64,000 nucleotides of DNA from JASHPR01 sp963808705 (lineage in GTDB: Bacteria > Actinomycetota > Actinomycetes > Streptosporangiales > Streptosporangiaceae). Below the pieces are notes generated by a model, which saw only the letters and a program-made list of their open reading frames with translations, made no database searches and had not been told where the DNA came from. Of this stretch, positions 47,380-55,607 are shown piece by piece. The DNA lies in assembly GCA_963808705.1 (NCBI GenBank), contig CAWEHB010000007.1, forward strand, positions 248,001 through 312,000. Direction: 5' to 3'. The position numbers were made by a program, and so were the translations under genes. How positions within the stretch are numbered: the first letter of the stretch is position 1; each line of letters begins with the position of its first letter.

Positions 47380-48024
47380 GTGAAGATTGTCGTGTTCGGC
47401 GCCTCGGGTGCCATCGGCCGGGGCGTCACCGCGGAGCTGCTCGAGCGCGGGCATACCGTCACCGCCGCCACCAGGAGCGGCGCTCCGGTCGAGGGCTTGG
47501 TCGTGCGCAGCGTGACCGGCGACGCCAGCGATCCAGGATGGGTGGCCCGGCTCGCCGCGGGCCAGGACGCGGTGGCGTCGGCGACCGGGCCGCGGCGGGA
47601 TAACGGCGAGGACCCGGAGGACAGCCTGCTCGGCGCCGCGCGCGGCCTGGCCGAGGGGCTGCGCCGGGCCGGGGTGCGCCGCCTCGTGGTGGTCGGCGGG
47701 GCCGGCAGCCTCGAGGTCGCGCCGGGCCAGCGGCTGGTCGACAGCCCGGCCTTCCCCCCGGCGTGGAAGCCCGCGGCGCTGGCCCACGCCCGGGCGCTGG
47801 ACGAGGTATACCGGGGCATCGAGGACCTGGACTGGACCTACGTCAGCCCGGCCGGGGTGATCGGCCCGGGGAAACGGACCGGGGAGTTCCGGGTCGGCGG
47901 GGACCAGTTGCTGGTCGACGAGTCCGGCGAGAGCCGGATCAGCATCCCCGACTTCGCGATCGCGGTCGCCGACGAGCTCGAGCACGGCGAGGCGTTCCGC
48001 CGCCGGATCACGGTCGCCTACTGA
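47380..48024 (+). CDS. NAD(P)-binding NmrA/SDR-like protein
   Basis: 214 residues from GTG 47380. The N-terminal dinucleotide motif is IVVFGASGAIGRGVTAELL. RRLVVVGGAGSLEV and LDWTYVSPAGVIGPG match atypical SDR proteins of the NmrA/YwnB type, which lack the full YxxxK site and act as reductases or redox sensors. No specific substrate. Confidence 0.88.
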   Translation: MKIVVFGASGAIGRGVTAELLERGHTVTAATRSGAPVEGLVVRSVTGDASDPGWVARLAAGQDAVASATGPRRDNGEDPEDSLLGAARGLAEGLRRAGVRRLVVVGGAGSLEVAPGQRLVDSPAFPPAWKPAALAHARALDEVYRGIEDLDWTYVSPAGVIGPGKRTGEFRVGGDQLLVDESGESRISIPDFAIAVADELEHGEAFRRRITVAY

Positions 48025-48067
48025 CCGCGCTGACCGCGCTGACCCGGCTGACCACGCCGGGCGGGCG

Positions 48068-49378
48068 CTACGGGCTGAGGCGGCGGCGGTCCCGCGGGAA
48101 CAAGGTGACCTGCCGCACGTTCGCCGCGCCGGTCAGCCGCGCGGTCCAGCGCTCCAGCCCGATCGCGAACCCGCCGTGCGGCGGCATCCCGTGCTCGAAC
48201 ACCTGCAGGTACCCGGCGTAGTGCCCCGGGTCCTCGCCCCGCTCCGCCAGCGCCGCCAGGTAGTCCGCGTGCCGGTGCAGCCGCTGCCCGCCGGTGACCA
48301 GCTCCAGGCCGCGGAAGATCAGGTCGAAGCTGTTGGAGTAGCCGGGCCGGGCCGGGTCGGGATGGGTGTAGAACGGCCGCTTGGCCATCGGGTACCCGGT
48401 CACGAACAGGAACTGCGACCCGTGCTCGCGCAGCGCCCAGTCGCCGAGCCACCGCTCGTCCTCCGGCGCGAGGTCCGGTTCGCCCCGCGGGTCCCATCCC
48501 GCCCGGGCGGCGATGAGTTCCTGCGCGTCGGCGAAGTGGATCTGCGGGATCTCCTCCGGCACCGCGAGCAGCGTCAGCCCGAGGAACTCCGCGGCGCCGC
48601 GGGCCCGCCCGGCCACGGCGGCCGCCATTCCGGCGATCGTGTCGCGCAGCACCGCCATGACGTCGTGGTGGTCGGCGATGAAGCCGAGCTCGGCGTCAAG
48701 GCTGGTGTACTCGGCCAGGTGCCGGGCGGTGTCGTGCGGCTCGGCCCGGAACGCCGGCCCGACCTCGAAGACCCGCTCGAACACCCCGACCAGCGCCTGC
48801 TTGTAGAACTGCGGTGACTGGGCCAGGTAGGCCGGGTGGCCGAAGTAGTCGAGGCCGAACACGTTCGCCCCCGATTCGGTGGCCGACTCGACGATCTTCG
48901 GCGTGTGCACCTCGGTGAAGCCCAGGCCGTCCAGGGTCTCGCGGAAGCCGGCCACGCTGGCCGCGGCGATCTCGAAGCCGGCCCGCAGCACCGGATGCCG
49001 CAGCGTGACCGGGGCGTGGTCGAGTATCGTCGGCAGGCCGGCCGTGACCGAGGGCCGGTACAGGTCGAACGGCGGCGGCGCGGCCGGGCCGGACAGCGGC
49101 GTGACCCGCGGCCCGGTGACCTCGACCCCGCCGGGCGCCTGGTCGTTCGCCACGACCGTGCCCGTGACCTCGACCACGGTTTCCTCGGGCAGCCCGGGGT
49201 CGGGGCTGGCGTCGCGTACCGGAAGGCTGGAAAGAACAACCTGCGCCAGGCCCGAGCGGTCCCTGACGATCAGGAACGTCACGGCTTTCAGCTCGCGCCG
49301 GCGGTGCAGCCAGCCGGCGATCCTGACCTGCTCGCCGAGGTGCGCGGGCAGGTCGGCGGCCAGAACACGAGAGATCAT
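48068..49378 (-). CDS. aspS: aspartyl-tRNA synthetase, archaeal-type
   Basis: 436 residues from ATG 49378, with GGAGGAG upstream. It charges Asp onto tRNA. The short length, lack of the bacterial GAD insertion and motifs place it in the archaeal/eukaryotic-type class IIb group: OB-fold anticodon domain (VRIAGWLHRRRELKAVTFLIVRD), motif 2 region FEVGPAFRAEPHDTARHLAEYTSLDAE, and motif 3 GGFAIGLERWTARL. Such enzymes may also charge tRNA-Asn. It is probably a second AspRS beside the standard bacterial one. It is preceded by a T-box leader with an Asp specifier. Confidence 0.92.
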   Translation of the reverse strand: MISRVLAADLPAHLGEQVRIAGWLHRRRELKAVTFLIVRDRSGLAQVVLSSLPVRDASPDPGLPEETVVEVTGTVVANDQAPGGVEVTGPRVTPLSGPAAPPPFDLYRPSVTAGLPTILDHAPVTLRHPVLRAGFEIAAASVAGFRETLDGLGFTEVHTPKIVESATESGANVFGLDYFGHPAYLAQSPQFYKQALVGVFERVFEVGPAFRAEPHDTARHLAEYTSLDAELGFIADHHDVMAVLRDTIAGMAAAVAGRARGAAEFLGLTLLAVPEEIPQIHFADAQELIAARAGWDPRGEPDLAPEDERWLGDWALREHGSQFLFVTGYPMAKRPFYTHPDPARPGYSNSFDLIFRGLELVTGGQRLHRHADYLAALAERGEDPGHYAGYLQVFEHGMPPHGGFAIGLERWTARLTGAANVRQVTLFPRDRRRLSP

Positions 49379-49664
49379 CGCACTCCTCCAGGGATGTGCT
49401 CGACGACCCCTTGGGAGTGCGGGCGAGAAGGGAACTCGCGGTGCCACCGCACTTTCGCCGCCGCCGGGCAGCCGGGACGGCCTCGTTCCTGCCCGGTCAC
49501 GGGGGCAAGCCGGCGGGGCATGGGGCACGCCGCTGGCCTGCGGCAGCCGTTCCTCCCCGCGCTCGGGAGGGTCTTCGCGCCGGGTCGCGAGGCCGCCTTC
49601 ACAGCGGGCGGCGGCTCTCTCGGCTCGCGTGATCCCGGGCTACTTGTCTCCGTCAGCGCTTTGC
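49379..49664 (-). promoter_or_regulatory. T-box leader of aspS, GAC (Asp) specifier, translational type
   Basis: On the minus strand all main T-box parts are visible. A -10 TATCCT (49675-49670) starts the leader. Stem I has AGTA (49644-49641), the AGAGAG bulge and GCTGTGAA distal loop. The 3' side reads GAA followed by specifier GAC (49573-49571). The T-box core GGTGGCACCGCG is at 49448-49437. CGCACTCC (49421-49414) is perfectly complementary to GGAGTGCG (49386-49379), which contains part of the Shine-Dalgarno. GTGCGG (49452-49447) can instead pair with CCGCAC (49422-49417), a mutually exclusive fold. Uncharged tRNA-Asp should free the ribosome-binding site. Confidence 0.88.
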
Positions 49665-49722
49665 CAGCCAGGATAGTGCACGGCCATGACGACCGTCCGG
49701 AACGCGAACGCCACCGGGCCGG

Positions 49723-50235
49723 TCAGGGCAGGCAGGTGCCGGCAGCCCCGTGCAGGTCGGTGCTCGCGATGATCGCGGCGCTGATCTCGCGCAGCTGCTC
49801 GACCTGCTCGGGCGTGAGCCGGTCGATCAGCGAACGCCGGACCTGGTCGGCGTGCCCGGGGGCGGCGGCGGCCAGCGCGGCGAAGCCCTCGTCGGTGAGC
49901 TGCGCGATCTGGCCCCGCCGGTCCGTGGGGCAGTCGGTCCGCCGGACCCAGCCCCGCTCTTCCAGCCGCGCCACGGCGTGCGACAGCCGGCTCTTGCTCG
50001 ACGTCGACGCCTCGGCCAGCTGGGTCATGCGCAGCGCCCGGCCCGGCGTCTCGGACAGGCGGACCAGGATCTCGTAGTAACCGTGCGGGATGTCCGAGTC
50101 GTGCAGCAGCTGGGCGTCGATGGCGCTGAACAGGGTCTGGCAGGCGGTCAGGAACGTCCGCCACGCCAGCTGCTCGTCGGCGGTGAGCCACCGGGTCTCT
50201 TCGGTGGTCTCCTGGGTCATCCCCTGGCTGCGCAT
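49723..50235 (-). CDS. MarR-family transcriptional regulator
   Basis: 170 residues from ATG 50235; TATGCT about 7 bases upstream suggests a leaderless mRNA, and a second ATG is at 50220. Winged-helix MarR fold: YYEILVRLSETPGRALRMTQLAEASTSSKSRLSHAVARLEERGWVRRTDCPTDRRGQIAQLTDEG covers the recognition helix and wing. It is divergent from yceI, and two similar palindromes lie between them. Confidence 0.93.
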   Translation of the reverse strand: MRSQGMTQETTEETRWLTADEQLAWRTFLTACQTLFSAIDAQLLHDSDIPHGYYEILVRLSETPGRALRMTQLAEASTSSKSRLSHAVARLEERGWVRRTDCPTDRRGQIAQLTDEGFAALAAAAPGHADQVRRSLIDRLTPEQVEQLREISAAIIASTDLHGAAGTCLP

Positions 50236-50257
50236 GCTACCAGCATACCCGACGATT

Positions 50258-50308
50258 GTTGAGCGTTTGACAAAATTCTTGGGGCATGATACTCGTTGAG
50301 TATTCAAC
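50258..50308. promoter_or_regulatory. paired MarR-type operators over the yceI promoter
   Basis: GTTGAGTATTCAAC (50295-50308) has perfect 5-bp arms GTTGA/TCAAC. GTTGAGCGTTTGAC (50258-50271) is a related site 37 bp away. A consensus -35 TTGACA (50267-50272) overlaps the first site and a -10-like GATACT (50288-50293) precedes the second, so binding would block yceI transcription and probably also marR. Confidence 0.65.
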
Positions 50309-50329
50309 CAACTAGCGCAGGAGCCCCCC

Positions 50330-50893
50330 ATGACTGCTAGCACCACCGAAACCGCCGTCCCCGGCTACGTCGCCGGCACCTGGACCATCGACCCGGTGCA
50401 CTCCGAGATCGGCTTCTCGGTCCGGCACATGATGGTCAGCAAGGTCCGCGGCAAGTTCACGAACTTCTCGGGCGAGATCGTGACCGGTGACGACCCGCTC
50501 AAGTCCTCGGCGACCGCCGTGATCGACCTGAAGTCGATCAGCACCGGCCAGGACCAGCGCGACGAGCACATCCGGTCGGCCGACTTCTTCGAGGTCGAGA
50601 CCTACCCGACGATGACCTACCACTCAACCGGCGTGCGGTTCGAGGATGGCAACTACATCCTCGACGGCGAGCTCACGCTCAAGGGCGTCACCAAGAACGT
50701 GCCGCTGGTCCTGGAGCTCAACGGCTTCGGGCCGGACCCCTTCGGCGGCACCCGGGCCGGGTTCAGCGCCAGCGGTGAGATCAACCGGCGCGACTTCAAC
50801 GTCAACTTCACCGCTCCCATGCAGAACGGCGGGGTGGTGGTGGGCGACAAGATCACCCTCCACCTGGAGATCGAGGCCGTCCTGGCGTCCTGA
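50330..50893 (+). CDS. YceI-family lipid-binding protein
   Basis: 187 residues from ATG 50330 with AGGAG upstream. YceI proteins are lipocalin-like barrels that bind isoprenoids such as polyprenol or quinone-like lipids. Motifs: GTWTIDPVHSEIGFSVRHMMVSKVRGKF, SADFFEVETYPTMTYHST and GEINRRDFNVNF. There is no signal peptide, so it is cytoplasmic, as in many actinobacteria. Controlled by the adjacent MarR regulator by inference. Confidence 0.95.
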   Translation: MTASTTETAVPGYVAGTWTIDPVHSEIGFSVRHMMVSKVRGKFTNFSGEIVTGDDPLKSSATAVIDLKSISTGQDQRDEHIRSADFFEVETYPTMTYHSTGVRFEDGNYILDGELTLKGVTKNVPLVLELNGFGPDPFGGTRAGFSASGEINRRDFNVNFTAPMQNGGVVVGDKITLHLEIEAVLAS

Positions 50894-50930
50894 CCGGGCG
50901 GCCGCCGCCGCGCGGCAGCTCACGGCGTGT

Positions 50931-50974
50931 CAGCGGGACCTTGCTGCCGGACCGGCGGCATCAAGGTCCCGCTG
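50931..50974 (+). terminator. strong hairpin terminator after yceI
   Basis: CAGCGGGACCTTG (50931-50943) and CAAGGTCCCGCTG (50962-50974) form a perfect 13-bp stem with an 18-base loop that can fold further. It lies 37 bases after the yceI stop. No U-tract. Confidence 0.7.
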
Positions 50975-51055
50975 CTGCTGTTGGCGGGCATGGATGCCAC
51001 CATGAAGATGACCGCGGCCTGAGCCGGCCGCGGGCGGGTGCTGCGGAGGTTGGCC

Positions 51056-52483
51056 ATGGCCGTTGATGCGCGGGGCTTGCCCATGACGGGCTCGGCGCAG
51101 GCCGTGACCCGCTACGACCGGGCCATCGATCACCTGGTGCGGTTCCAGCCCGAGGTGGTGGAGGTCACGGCGGCGGCCGCCGCCGAGGACCCGGGCTGCG
51201 CGATGGCCCGTCTCCTCGGCGCCTACCTGGCGCTGATGTCCACCGAGGAGGGCGCGGTGGCCGGGGCCCGCGAGGCGCTGGTCCGCGTGAGTGCCCCCGC
51301 GGGTCCCGGCGAGGCCTCGCTGCCGCCGCGGGAGCGCGCCCACCTGGCCGCGGCCCGGCGCTGGGCCGCGGGCGACATGGCCGGCGCCGGGGCGCTGCTC
51401 GCCGAGATCTCGGTGCGCTGGCCCCGCGACCTGCTCGCGCTCGCGGTCGGCCATCAGGTGGACTTCTTCACCGGCGACGCGGTGAGCCTCCGGGACCGGA
51501 TCGGCCGCGCGCTCGGCGCCTGGCACGACGACGACCCGCAACTGGGGTTCCTGCACGGCATGTACGCCTTCGGGCTGGAGGAGTGCAACATCTACGGGCT
51601 GTCCGCCGACGTGGGCCAGCGCGCGGTGGAGCTCAACCCCGACGACGTCTGGGGCATCCACGCGGTCGTGCACACCCACGAGATGCAGGGCCAGATTCCG
51701 GACGGCGTCCGGTTCCTGCGGGAACGCGAGGCGCACTGGCAGACCGGGAACTTCCTGAACGTGCACAACTCCTGGCACTACGCGCTGTACCTGCTGCAGG
51801 GCGACGACGTGGCCGGAGCGCTCGCGGTCTACGACCGCGTCCTGCACCACGACCAGTCGGAGGACGTGGCGCTCGAACTGCTCGACGCCACGGCGCTGCT
51901 GTGGCGGCTGCAGCTGGAGGGGATCTCGGTCGGTGACCGCTGGCCGCCGCTCGCGCAGGCGTGGGGGCGGCTGCTCGCGCCGGGCTTCTACCCGTTCAAC
52001 GACATGCACGCGATCATGGCGTTCGTCGGCGCCGGCGATCTCGCCCCCGCCGAGCAGGTGGTCACCGCGCTCGAGCGCGTGGTGGCGGACGGCGACCGGG
52101 CCACGACCGGCTGGCAGATGACCGCCGCCGTGGGCCTGCCGGTATGCCGGAGCCTGGTGCACTTCGGCCGCGGCCGCTACCAGCAGGTCCTAGACGAGCT
52201 GCTGCCGATCCGGACCCGCGTGCACGAGTTCGGCGGCAGCCACGCGCAGCGTGACGCGGTGGAGCGCACCCTGCTCGAGGCCGCGATCCGCGCCGGGCGG
52301 ACCGACCTCGCGCTCGCCCTGGTCAGCGAGCGGCTCGCGATCAGGGAGTGCAACACCTACGCGTGGTCCAAGCGCGCCAGGCTGCTGGGTGCCGCGGCCG
52401 ACCCGGCCGATCCGGCCGGGGCGGCGTCGGCGGCGGCGCGGGCCGGCGACCTCGCCACGCAGATCCGCGTCGCGGCGAGCTGA
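51056..52483 (+). CDS. TTC38-like tetratricopeptide repeat protein
   Basis: 475 residues from ATG 51056 with CGGAGGT upstream. It aligns in pattern with the tetratricopeptide protein 38 family: helical repeats throughout, with conserved GMYAFGLEECNIYGLSADVGQRAVELNPDDVWGIHAVVHTHEMQG and NSWHYALYLLQGDDVAGALAVYD. Function of the family is unknown; a scaffold role is likely. The stop codon lies in a 15-bp tandem duplication. Confidence 0.85.
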   Translation: MAVDARGLPMTGSAQAVTRYDRAIDHLVRFQPEVVEVTAAAAAEDPGCAMARLLGAYLALMSTEEGAVAGAREALVRVSAPAGPGEASLPPRERAHLAAARRWAAGDMAGAGALLAEISVRWPRDLLALAVGHQVDFFTGDAVSLRDRIGRALGAWHDDDPQLGFLHGMYAFGLEECNIYGLSADVGQRAVELNPDDVWGIHAVVHTHEMQGQIPDGVRFLREREAHWQTGNFLNVHNSWHYALYLLQGDDVAGALAVYDRVLHHDQSEDVALELLDATALLWRLQLEGISVGDRWPPLAQAWGRLLAPGFYPFNDMHAIMAFVGAGDLAPAEQVVTALERVVADGDRATTGWQMTAAVGLPVCRSLVHFGRGRYQQVLDELLPIRTRVHEFGGSHAQRDAVERTLLEAAIRAGRTDLALALVSERLAIRECNTYAWSKRARLLGAAADPADPAGAASAAARAGDLATQIRVAAS

Positions 52484-52500
52484 GCCGCGGCGAGCTGAGC
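52471..52500 (+). repeat. 15-bp tandem duplication over a stop codon
   Basis: CGCGGCGAGCTGAGC occurs at 52471-52485 and 52486-52500. Each copy carries an in-frame TGA (52481-52483, 52496-52498), so the TTC38-like gene has a backup stop four codons downstream. Confidence 0.85.
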
Positions 52501-52876
52501 CGCCCGCCGTCTCGCCGCCGCCGGCCGCCCCGCGGGCCCGGTCGGCCTGCCCACTCGCCTGACCGGCGCCGTTCACGTTCCGTCCACCTTCCTGCCCTCC
52601 GGCGGTAGCCCGGGGTTGTCAGCATCGGGGCTGCGCAGGCACCCGGGCATGGTTGGAGGAAGCGTGGTGGACACTGGCGGGACTTCCGCCTGGCCGGTTG
52701 CTATGTCAACGTGAGGGAGTGCGCAGCAGCCTGGGTATGGTCGGCGCTTTCTGTTACGGAATGGCTCCGTATAGTAGCCTGGACGAAAGCGCGTTAGGTA
52801 CGACCACTGGCCGCAAGCACGTCAATTCTCATGAGGGCAGCCTTTACGGCACGGGCACGACGGCAAGGGTGCGCAG
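52501..52876. other. intergenic region before MFS gene, promoter candidate
   Basis: About 375 bases without a convincing gene. TATAGT (52770-52775) is a near-consensus -10 for the downstream MFS gene, about 100 bases before its start; no good -35 is seen 16-18 bases upstream. Base composition drops around 52730-52860. Confidence 0.4.
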
Positions 52877-54151
52877 GTGGGCGATGGCGGAACCGTTCGG
52901 TACCAGGCAGTCTTCTCAGACCCCATCGCGTGGCGGATCTGGACCGCGGCCACGGTCTCCTACCTTGGTGACTTCGTCGGGCTAGGCGCCCTGCTGCTGG
53001 CCGGCTACGCCCGGTCCGGCGGGCACCCGTTGGGCTCCGCCGCGGTCTTCGGGGTACAGGCCGTGCCCGCGCTTGCGGTCTCGGCAGGCATCGGGCCCTG
53101 GCTGGACCGGATCCCGCGCCGCTCTGGCCTGATCACCCTGAGCCTGATCGGCGGCGTGGCGGTGTCGCTGCCGATCGTCGCATCCGGGCTGTGGGCCGTG
53201 CTCGTCGCGGCGGCCGTGATCGGCGCGGTCAGGACCGCCTTCAACTCGATCAGGACCGGGGTCATCGCCGACGGCGTGCCACGGGACGTCCGGGGACGCC
53301 TCGTCGCCCTGGTGACGACGTCCAATCAGATATCCGAGGTCGTCGGCTACGTCGCCGGGTCGGCGGTGGCGCTGGCGATCGGCATCGGGCCCGCACTCAC
53401 GGCCGACGCCGCCACGTTCGTCGTCGCCGCTGTGCTGCTGGCCGGGCTCCGGCTGCCGACGGTCTCCCGGTCCCCGCGTCGCTCCTCCATGACCACCGGG
53501 ATCCGCACGATCTTCGCGGACCGGACGCTGGCGGTCCTCGTGCCCGTCGTGTGGATCGGGCTGTCGCTCGGCGCCGTGCCGCAGTCACTGGCGGCCGCGG
53601 CGCTGAGCAAGACCGACCGCGGCTGGGTGCCCGCGGCGCTGGCGGCGATGGCAGCTGGCGCGGCGATCTCTGCCACGGTCGTCGGCCGGACCGCGCTGAG
53701 CGAGCGGGTCCTCGGCCAGTTCGGCTACCTGACCCTGTACGGGGTGGCCTTCCTGCTGACCGCCGCCGGCCTGCGCGCGGACCCGCTGTTCGTCGTGGCT
53801 GGGAACTTCGTGATCGGCCTCGGCTACGGCTGGACTGTGGCCGCGCAGACGACCTTCATTTACGTCATACCTGTCGAGCGGATGGCCCATGTCACCAGCA
53901 CGATGATCGGGAGCCTGATCGTGCTCGAGGGCGCGGGCGCCGTCGCGGCCGGCGCCGTGGCCGGGGCGCTCGGGGTGCCGGCCGCGTACCTGCTCGGCGG
54001 CGCCATCATGACGGCGGCCGGCCTGTCCGCGATCGGCTACGCGCGGACCCACGCTCAGGTCCTTGACATCAGCCGCCCGCGTGTCGATGCGCCCAGGGCC
54101 GGGGATCTCGACCGGATAGCCCGGGACGCCCGACCTCGTCCGCCGGGCTGA
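52877..54151 (+). CDS. MFS transporter
   Basis: 424 residues from GTG 52877. About twelve hydrophobic helices in two bundles; GPWLDRIPRRSGL between helices 2 and 3 is the MFS motif A-like loop. The long cytoplasmic linker around residue 195-210 is Arg/Ser-rich. It resembles drug-exporter-like MFS proteins of actinobacteria. Substrate unknown. It ends with a hydrophilic tail. Confidence 0.88.
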   Translation: MGDGGTVRYQAVFSDPIAWRIWTAATVSYLGDFVGLGALLLAGYARSGGHPLGSAAVFGVQAVPALAVSAGIGPWLDRIPRRSGLITLSLIGGVAVSLPIVASGLWAVLVAAAVIGAVRTAFNSIRTGVIADGVPRDVRGRLVALVTTSNQISEVVGYVAGSAVALAIGIGPALTADAATFVVAAVLLAGLRLPTVSRSPRRSSMTTGIRTIFADRTLAVLVPVVWIGLSLGAVPQSLAAAALSKTDRGWVPAALAAMAAGAAISATVVGRTALSERVLGQFGYLTLYGVAFLLTAAGLRADPLFVVAGNFVIGLGYGWTVAAQTTFIYVIPVERMAHVTSTMIGSLIVLEGAGAVAAGAVAGALGVPAAYLLGGAIMTAAGLSAIGYARTHAQVLDISRPRVDAPRAGDLDRIARDARPRPPG

Positions 54152-54350
54152 CCTCGGGCCACGGGCCACGGCAGCGCCCGGGTACCGGCCCGGGCCATCC
54201 ACGGGTGCGACATGCCGCGCCGCAGGCCGGCGAGGCGCCATGCGGTCACCGCCTGATCGTGCCGGTCGGGCGGGCTCTGGACGATCTTGCGGTGGCCGCA
54301 GCCGCGCTCGTGCCATCGCATGGCGCTCCGGGCTCCGTGCCAATCGCATG
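54152..54350. other. intergenic region, no gene seen
   Basis: Between the MFS gene and the Nur box. GC-rich with no credible reading frame on either strand. Confidence 0.35.
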
Positions 54351-54381
54351 CTATTGCAAGTAAGTTGCAGTAGTTTAAAAT
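54351..54381 (+). promoter_or_regulatory. Nur box and promoter of the nickel transporter gene
   Basis: TTGCAA (54354-54359), five bases, then TTGCAG (54365-54370) match the Nur consensus tTGCaa-N5-ttGCAA known from Streptomyces, with one mismatch; the outer bases extend the palindrome (CTA/TAG). TAAAAT (54376-54381) is a -10 and the first half-site lies at the -35 position with a 16-base spacer. Nickel-bound Nur would block the promoter. Confidence 0.8.
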
Positions 54382-54414
54382 GATCACGGCCGTACCGAGC
54401 CAGGAGGTGCCCCG

Positions 54415-55521
54415 ATGGCCGATCCGCGCGCCCGCCTCGCGAAGATCCGGGACGGGCTGACCCCGCGCGAGTGGGGCCGGACCGGGGGCATGGTGCTCAC
54501 GATCGTCGGCCTCAACGTGCTCGGCTGGGGGATGCTGGCCGCCGCCATGGGCGGCCACTACCACATCAACAAGACCGAGATCTTCGGCGCCGGGACCGGC
54601 ATCCTCGCCTACACCCTGGGCATGCGGCACGCCTTCGACGCCGACCACATCGCCGCGATCGACAACACCACCCGCAAGCTGGTGAACGAGGGCCAGCGGC
54701 CGCTGTCGGTCGGGTTCTTCTTCTCCCTGGGCCACTCCAGCGTGGTGTTCCTGCTGGCGGTGCTGCTGAACTTCGGCATCCGCGGCCTGGACGAGCAGGT
54801 GAAGAACTCGAGCTCGCACCTGCAGTACACCACCAACGTCATCGGCACGCTGGTGTCCGGGATGTTCCTGTTCCTGATCGCCGCGCTGAACATCGTCATC
54901 CTGGTCAGCATCATCAAGATGTTCCGCGAGATGCGGTCGGGCCGGTACAACGACGAGGAGCTAGAAGCCCAGCTGGCGCAGCGCGGCCTGATGAACCGGT
55001 TCCTCGGGCGCTTTTACCGCAACGTTGACGCCCCCTGGAAGATGTACCCGGTCGGGTTCCTGTTCGGCCTGGGCTTCGACACCGCCACCGAGGTGGCCCT
55101 GCTGGTGCTGGCCGGCAGCGCGGTCGTCGGCGGCCTGCCGTTCTACGCCGTCCTGTCGCTGCCGATCCTGTTCGCCGCCGGGATGAGCCTGTTCGATACC
55201 GCCGACGGCTGCTTCATGAACTTCGCCTACGACTGGGCCTTCGCCCGGCCGGTGCGCAAGGTCTACTACAACCTGACCATCACCGGCCTGTCGGTGTTCG
55301 TCGCCTTCTTCATCGGCGCGGTCGAGGTGCTCGGCCTGCTGGCCCAGGACGGCAACCTCAGCGGATCCGGCTGGGCCTGGCTGGAGAGCTTCAACATCAA
55401 CACCGCCGGGTTCGTCATCGTCGGCGTCTTCGTCCTGACCTGGATCGTCGCCCTGTCGATCTGGCGCTTCGCCAAGCTCGAGCAGAAATGGGACACCGTG
55501 CCCGCGACCGCGCAGGAGTGA
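54415..55521 (+). CDS. NiCoT-family nickel/cobalt transporter
   Basis: 368 residues from ATG 54415 with AGGAGG upstream. High-affinity nickel permease of the HoxN/NixA type. The signature RHAFDADHIAAIDN in helix 2 is intact, as are FFFSLGHSSVVF, LGFDTATEVALL and GMSLFDTADG; eight membrane helices. Under the Nur box it should be induced when nickel is low. The role would be supply of Ni for urease, hydrogenase or Ni-superoxide dismutase. Confidence 0.96.
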   Translation: MADPRARLAKIRDGLTPREWGRTGGMVLTIVGLNVLGWGMLAAAMGGHYHINKTEIFGAGTGILAYTLGMRHAFDADHIAAIDNTTRKLVNEGQRPLSVGFFFSLGHSSVVFLLAVLLNFGIRGLDEQVKNSSSHLQYTTNVIGTLVSGMFLFLIAALNIVILVSIIKMFREMRSGRYNDEELEAQLAQRGLMNRFLGRFYRNVDAPWKMYPVGFLFGLGFDTATEVALLVLAGSAVVGGLPFYAVLSLPILFAAGMSLFDTADGCFMNFAYDWAFARPVRKVYYNLTITGLSVFVAFFIGAVEVLGLLAQDGNLSGSGWAWLESFNINTAGFVIVGVFVLTWIVALSIWRFAKLEQKWDTVPATAQE

Positions 55522-55607
55522 GCCTTTTCATCCGTCAATGTCGGCTCAGAGTGCGTGGACAGTCGTGGGGAGGATGAAAGGTTCAGTAGGAGAAAGGAGA
55601 AACGGCG

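Noticed and set aside
49396..49632. Plus-strand frames upstream of aspS
   Set aside because: They are antisense to the T-box leader and have no motif or start signal.
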